Assembly: GCA_044360075.1 (NCBI GenBank)
Contig: JBIKLA010000012.1
Location: 40,948 to 104,947, forward strand
Direction: 5' to 3'
From: OMII01 sp947467385
GTDB taxonomy: Bacteria > Bdellovibrionota_C > UBA2361 > OMII01
Length of the DNA: 64,000 nt
Under the pieces are notes generated by a model. It made no database searches. It was not told the DNA's origin and saw nothing but the letters and a program-made list of their open reading frames with translations. Position 1 is the stretch's first letter. Each line of letters begins with the position of its first letter. Below are positions 59,839 through 64,000 of the stretch, one piece after another. A program made the translations under genes and the position numbers.

Positions 59839-60987
59839 ATGAGCTCAGCATACCTCGTTGATTCTGTTCGAACTCCCCGTGCCCGCCGCAAGGGCAAATT
59901 CCTATCGGTTCACCCGATCGACCTCCTCACCCACCCCCTAAACTCCCTGGTAAAGCGCACTGCGCTATCGCCGGAAGCTGTTGAGGACGTCCTCGTCGGG
60001 TGCGTCACCCAGACCCTTGAGCAGGGCTGGTGTGTCGGTCGTGCCGCGGTGCTTGCGGCGGGCTGGCCATTCTCGGTGCCTTCCGCAACCATCAATCGCC
60101 TGTGCGGCTCGGGACAGCAGGCGTTTAACTTTGCAGCTCAGGGAGTGCAGGCAGGACAGTACGAGATAGTCGTTGCCAGCGGTCTTGAGCACATGTCGCG
60201 CGTGCCGATGTTCAGCGACGTCGGCGGTGAGCAGAGCCCCGCGCTGGCCAAGCACCACCCCGACCTTGTGCAGCAGGGGGAGGCCGCAGAGATCCTCTGT
60301 GAGCAGTTCAAGATATCGCGTGCTGACGCCGACCAGCTCGCGCTGCGGTCGCAGAGAAATGCAAAGCGGGCTCTCGATGAGGGCCGCTTCGCCAAGAGCG
60401 TCGTTCCGGTTCCCTACAGGGATGAAGCGGGTACCGACAAGGTTCTTGTGCACGACGACAATCCGCGCCCCGAAACCACCATCGAGGCGCTCGGAACGCT
60501 CAAGACCGTCTTCAAGGAGAACGGAATCATCACCGCCGGCAACGCCTCGGCCATCGTGGACGGTGCTGCCGCCATACTCGTTGCGAGCGAAGCGGGCATG
60601 AAGCGGCATGGGCTCAAGCCGCGCGCGCGTGTCGTATCGCAGGTCTCAATCGGGTCGCCCCCGCGAGTCATGCTCACTGGACCAATTGAGGCATCGCGCC
60701 AGGCGCTCAAGCGCGCCGGCCTCTCGGTCAAGGACATCGACCTTTGGGAGATCAACGAGGCGTTTGCCCCTGTTGCCGTAATGACCATCCGCGAGTTGGA
60801 GATTGATCCTGAAAAGGTGAACGTAAACGGCGGTGGAATCTCTCTTGGCCATCCGCTTGGCGCCACCGGCGCCATCCTCATCGGAACCGCGGTTGATGAA
60901 TTGGAGCGCTCAAGGGGCCGCTATGCCCTCGTCACGATGTGTATCGGGCTCGGGATGGGGATAGCCACGGTACTGGAGCGGGTATAA
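59839..60987 (+). CDS. Acetyl-CoA acetyltransferase / 3-ketoacyl-CoA thiolase
   Basis: 382 residues. Catalytic Cys89 in NRLCGSGQQAFN, the GGISLGHPLGATGAI block with the catalytic His near residue 345 and the second Cys in MCIGLGMGIATV are all present. EINEAFAPVAV is also typical. It works in fatty acid beta-oxidation or acetoacetyl-CoA formation; which cannot be said, as no other beta-oxidation gene is adjacent. Confidence 0.92.
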   Translation: MSSAYLVDSVRTPRARRKGKFLSVHPIDLLTHPLNSLVKRTALSPEAVEDVLVGCVTQTLEQGWCVGRAAVLAAGWPFSVPSATINRLCGSGQQAFNFAAQGVQAGQYEIVVASGLEHMSRVPMFSDVGGEQSPALAKHHPDLVQQGEAAEILCEQFKISRADADQLALRSQRNAKRALDEGRFAKSVVPVPYRDEAGTDKVLVHDDNPRPETTIEALGTLKTVFKENGIITAGNASAIVDGAAAILVASEAGMKRHGLKPRARVVSQVSIGSPPRVMLTGPIEASRQALKRAGLSVKDIDLWEINEAFAPVAVMTIRELEIDPEKVNVNGGGISLGHPLGATGAILIGTAVDELERSRGRYALVTMCIGLGMGIATVLERV

Positions 60988-61155
60988 CCACCTCAGGAAA
61001 AACAACTTAATTTTTTCAGGCTCTTACGTTCCCATTGGGCGCAACCGCGCCATATCCTAAGCTCCTAGGGTGGCCACTCCGATAAGTAGTTAGGGGGACA
61101 GCACGGGGGGAAATCCGCGGCATTGGGGAGATTTTCCCTCGTGGATATCGCCTAA

Positions 61156-63681
61156 GTGCTGGAATATACTGTTAGTCCGACGCGCTGTATGGCCGCCCTC
61201 AAAGGTTACGGCGACCTGCGCAGGATTAATAACTACTTAGAGCGAAGCGATCCAAACCGAACGATGCTGCGTACACTTGAAATCCTGATCCTTGAGCTTG
61301 TGGCCTGGTTCTACAGCCAAGGCCAAGTCATGGGGCTTTTAACGCTCGGTGTCGCTGCAATCGCATGCATCCTCGCTCAGTTCTTCATCACCGGAAACAC
61401 AACACTCGGAAAGACCTTTCTCCCCGGCACGCTCGGGTTGTGCTTCTTCGTGGCGGAGGTGTTTCACTTCTCAAGCCCCGACAAGGTGCAGGCCGGAGCC
61501 GTGCACCTAATCGACACCCTCAAAAGCGAGAGCGCCGTAGGCCTGAAGCCGATCCCCTTTACCCCGCTTGAGGAGCTTGTGTCGCTCCTCGTCGCCCCGG
61601 CACAGAGCCGCTTCGTGTTCGAGGAGAGCCTCTTCATTGTGCTCTTTGGGTACCTCCTACTTGTTGGCCGCGTCAGTTGGCAGGAGTACAAGAAGACCGG
61701 GCTACTCTTCGGGGACATGTCGTTCAGCTCGCTGGTCAAGGACAGCGCTCGCCGTCCCAAGCGCTCGATGACAAACGAGCTCGGCTCAGGAGACCTTGCA
61801 AACACCGAGCAGATCGCCAACTGGACCAAGCCCACCGGAAAGCCCGGAGACACATGTCTCTACGTGAAAGAGCTGCGCGGAGCCGAAGGCATTTCTTTCA
61901 ATCAGGCGAAGCTCATCCTTCCGCGCGAGGAAAGAAACCGGCACGTCCTCGTCGTCGCAAAGACCGGAGGAGGAAAGACGACCAAGTTCATCAAGCCGAT
62001 CCTGTACAACGACTGCATGGATCCCGACCGCTCCGTCATCGTCATCGACTCAAAACCCGAGATGTGGAAGTCCCTTGCGGCGATGACCCGTAAGTACAAT
62101 CCCAAAAAGAACATCCTGCTCTTCAATCCTCTCGATCGCGAGCGGTCGCTGAGCTGGAATATCCTCGCAAAAGTTGAGGATGACACAGACTGCAAGCTGA
62201 TCGCGCAAACGGTCATCTCAGCAACGGACCAGCCCCAGGCAAAGTCAGATAGCCCGTTCTTCAGGAACAACGCGCTCGCGGTGCTCAACTCAGTCATGGT
62301 AGGCCTCCTCCACGATCCCAAGGAGGTGCTGTCGATGCCGCGCATCCACCAGCTCGTTCAGTCCGGAATGAAGGGGCTGTGCGACTGGATTGAGGCCCAT
62401 CCGGAGGCGATCCGCAACTCGCGCGCGTTCGTTGATCTAGCCCGCTCAGGCTCGCAGAACGCCGACACGATCATGTCTGAGCTCAGCATGCGCCTGAGCG
62501 CATGGGACCTCACTGCCATCCGCGCAACGACCAACGACAACGAGCTCGACATTGAGGACCTGATCCAGAAACCCACCCTGTTCATCGTGGAGCTGCGCGA
62601 GTCAGAGCTAGAGATGCTTCGCCCGATGGCGAACGTCATCGTTGTTGAGCTCCTGCGCTTCATGACAAAGCGCGCCGAGCAGTGCCCAAAGAACGAGCTG
62701 CCTCGCCCCGTCGGCCTCGTTATCGACGAGTTCGCGAGCGCCCTCGGCAGACTGCCGGACATCCACGTTAAGCTCAACACACTCCGTTCCCGCAACGTAA
62801 GTATCGTAGCCGCGATCCAGTCAACGGCCCAGATTAAGGCTAACTACAACGACGACGCTGACTCCGTGCTTGCCGGATTCAGCACGAAGATCTTCATGCC
62901 GCCGCTTGATCTCGCTGACTCTGAGTGGGCCTCAAAAGAATCGGGCCAGATGACTATTCGCTTCCAGACCCAGTCTGTCGGCGCAAACCGCAAGATGATC
63001 GAGGTCTTTGCCAGCCGAAACGACAGCACCCAGGAGCAGGTGCAGCAGCGCGCCGTGCTCACGCCGGACGAGATCGGGCGACCCGCCGATAATATATGCA
63101 CCTATTTCATGCCAAGCACCCCGGTATTCCAGGGGCACCTCATCCCGTTTTACAAGCTACCAGAGCTCCTCAAGCCACTCACCGAGTTCGAGAAGGGCGA
63201 CTACGAGCTCAAGCTGAGGACCGCGGCTATTGAATACTCAGAGAAGCCGATTGAGCTGCCGCAAGGCCAGGGTGGTGGAGCGGCGCCTGCCGCTGGGGGC
63301 ACCGGCCTTCCCCCCGGAATCACCAACACGAAGGGCTGGACCGATGAGCAGATTGCCCAAAAGCTTGAGGAGGTCAAGAAGAGCCTCGACTGGGATAATA
63401 CCACCGGCAGCGCGCGCAAGTGGTGGGAGGCGTTTGAGAGCGAGAACAAGACCCGCACAGCCCTTGTGCTGCGCCTGGCAGAGGAGCTCCAGACCCGCAA
63501 GGCCACTATCACGGAATTCTTCCTTGCGTACGTATACAGCAACACCGACAACATCCAGGCCAACTTAAGCTACCTCGACTACACCCGCCTCAAAAAGGAG
63601 GAGGAGAAAAAGAAGAAGGAGGCGGCGGGCAAGGCGATTGCCGGCGGTGGCGGCGACGAATCCGGCGGACAGAACTGGTAA
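61156..63681 (+). CDS. Type IV secretion coupling protein (VirD4/TraG family)
   Basis: 841 residues. N-terminal hydrophobic segments (about 55-105 and near 155) are followed by the DNA-translocase-like ATPase: Walker A AKTGGGKTTKF (about 268-278), SVIVIDSKPEMW, and Walker B GLVIDEFASALGRLP (about 516-530). SIVAAIQSTAQIKANY is the family's sensor-like motif. An acidic/Lys-rich tail ends the chain (KKEEEKKKKEAAGKA). It recruits DNA or protein substrates to a type IV secretion channel; no relaxase or VirB genes are present in the window. The start is uncertain (GTG 61156 or ATG 61189). Confidence 0.85.
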   Translation: MLEYTVSPTRCMAALKGYGDLRRINNYLERSDPNRTMLRTLEILILELVAWFYSQGQVMGLLTLGVAAIACILAQFFITGNTTLGKTFLPGTLGLCFFVAEVFHFSSPDKVQAGAVHLIDTLKSESAVGLKPIPFTPLEELVSLLVAPAQSRFVFEESLFIVLFGYLLLVGRVSWQEYKKTGLLFGDMSFSSLVKDSARRPKRSMTNELGSGDLANTEQIANWTKPTGKPGDTCLYVKELRGAEGISFNQAKLILPREERNRHVLVVAKTGGGKTTKFIKPILYNDCMDPDRSVIVIDSKPEMWKSLAAMTRKYNPKKNILLFNPLDRERSLSWNILAKVEDDTDCKLIAQTVISATDQPQAKSDSPFFRNNALAVLNSVMVGLLHDPKEVLSMPRIHQLVQSGMKGLCDWIEAHPEAIRNSRAFVDLARSGSQNADTIMSELSMRLSAWDLTAIRATTNDNELDIEDLIQKPTLFIVELRESELEMLRPMANVIVVELLRFMTKRAEQCPKNELPRPVGLVIDEFASALGRLPDIHVKLNTLRSRNVSIVAAIQSTAQIKANYNDDADSVLAGFSTKIFMPPLDLADSEWASKESGQMTIRFQTQSVGANRKMIEVFASRNDSTQEQVQQRAVLTPDEIGRPADNICTYFMPSTPVFQGHLIPFYKLPELLKPLTEFEKGDYELKLRTAAIEYSEKPIELPQGQGGGAAPAAGGTGLPPGITNTKGWTDEQIAQKLEEVKKSLDWDNTTGSARKWWEAFESENKTRTALVLRLAEELQTRKATITEFFLAYVYSNTDNIQANLSYLDYTRLKKEEEKKKKEAAGKAIAGGGGDESGGQNW

Positions 63682-63730
63682 TCCCTATCCTGGTGCCCCT
63701 AGCCTGGCGCAGGGCTCTTTCCCCTTCCCC

Positions 63731-63997
63731 TTCTTCCCCTGTAGCCGGGCTAGAATGTCACTTACCTTTCTCCCTCTTGACTCTTCTGAACGATGCCTGC
63801 TGAGGGATATTTATCTCTTGGATATTTTATGACGAGCGGATAGGAGCGCTGCTTCGAGCGCACGGGTAATTTGCTTTGAAGCATTTCTTCCCCTGTACCC
63901 GGGCTACTTCTTCCCCTGTACCCGGGCTACTTTCCCCTGTTTCCCCTGTAGCCGGGCTACTCACCCCCGACTCTTTCTTCCCCTGTACCCGGGCTAC
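63731..63997 (+). repeat. Cluster of ~23-bp repeats TTCTTCCCCTGTASCCGGGCTAC-like at the right edge
   Basis: Good copies lie at 63731-63753 (ends CTAG), 63885-63907, 63908-63930 (the last two are adjacent), 63940-63960 and 63975-63997, plus the fragment TTTCCCCTGT at 63931-63940. The unit is a pyrimidine-rich TTCTTCCCCT followed by an almost palindromic GTASCCGGGCTAC core, where S is C or G. TTC at 63998-64000 could begin another unit, so the cluster may continue outside the window. Not a CRISPR array: no regular spacers. Confidence 0.85.
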
Positions 63998-64000
63998 TTC

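Noticed and set aside
63638..63832. 64-codon open frame at the end of the coupling-protein gene
   Set aside because: It begins inside the T4CP gene in another frame and runs into the first repeat unit; composition is that of chance translation.
63731..63997. CRISPR array at the right edge
   Set aside because: Repeats are irregularly spaced, two are adjacent without any spacer and units differ; no cas genes are present.

Overview
The window is a gene-dense, GC-rich stretch of a Gram-negative bacterial chromosome. LPS export (LptB), lipoprotein maturation (Lnt), a TonB-dependent outer-membrane receptor, an OmpA-type lipoprotein, sigma-54 and flagellar-type proteins all point to two membranes. 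A Thg1-like protein, a fused alpha/beta E1, a Ser/Thr kinase and runs of CCCGTACCCGTAA-type repeats would suit a deltaproteobacterial or Bdellovibrionota-like lineage, but this placement is an inference and the species is not identifiable from the sequence.

Layout. 1-2490: the C-terminal part of a degenerate UvrA-like protein, two small hypothetical genes and structured non-coding DNA. 2491-9134: a housekeeping run pcnB-lptB-rpoN-hpf-rapZ-metK. 9160-16302: a zinc/bicarbonate region, with zur and a ZnuD-like receptor on the minus strand, a palindromic operator candidate, and on the plus strand two consecutive SulP transporter plus beta-carbonic anhydrase pairs. 16412-17886: a LAGLIDADG-fold plus helix-turn-helix protein convergent with a glycine-zipper lipoprotein. 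18081-24716: carbohydrate genes (GH63-like glucosidase, GH57, glycosyltransferase, glucokinase). 24768-29815: TerC, a methyltransferase-like protein, trmB and an ABC exporter pair. 29873-33907: FliH-like and FliI/SctN-like genes and a hook-type protein.

34134-40164: an RmlD-like reductase, a small secreted protein, a membrane-anchored double AAA ATPase, a Thg1-like protein, a degenerate endonuclease/exonuclease/phosphatase-fold membrane protein, a lone nuoA and tRNA-Arg(TCT). 40597-43678: a Ser/Thr kinase overlapping two exported proteins. 43696-47539: RluA-type synthase, Hsp20, a REC-cNMP-HTH fusion regulator, ArfB. 47706-55191: the 2-oxoacid dehydrogenase system (E3 lpdA, lipB, fused E1, E2) interleaved with tdk and followed by rsmD. 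55195-60987: dciA, ftsB, eno, lnt, an OmpA lipoprotein and a thiolase. 61156-64000: a VirD4/TraG-type coupling protein followed by a palindromic 23-bp repeat cluster at the right edge.

The strongest candidates for unusual biology are the catalytically degenerate UvrA relative, the probably inactive LAGLIDADG-HTH protein, the Zur-centred zinc/carbonic anhydrase locus with its duplicated transporter-enzyme pair, the kinase-secreted protein operon, the Thg1-like gene beside the membrane AAA protein, and the terminal repeat cluster.
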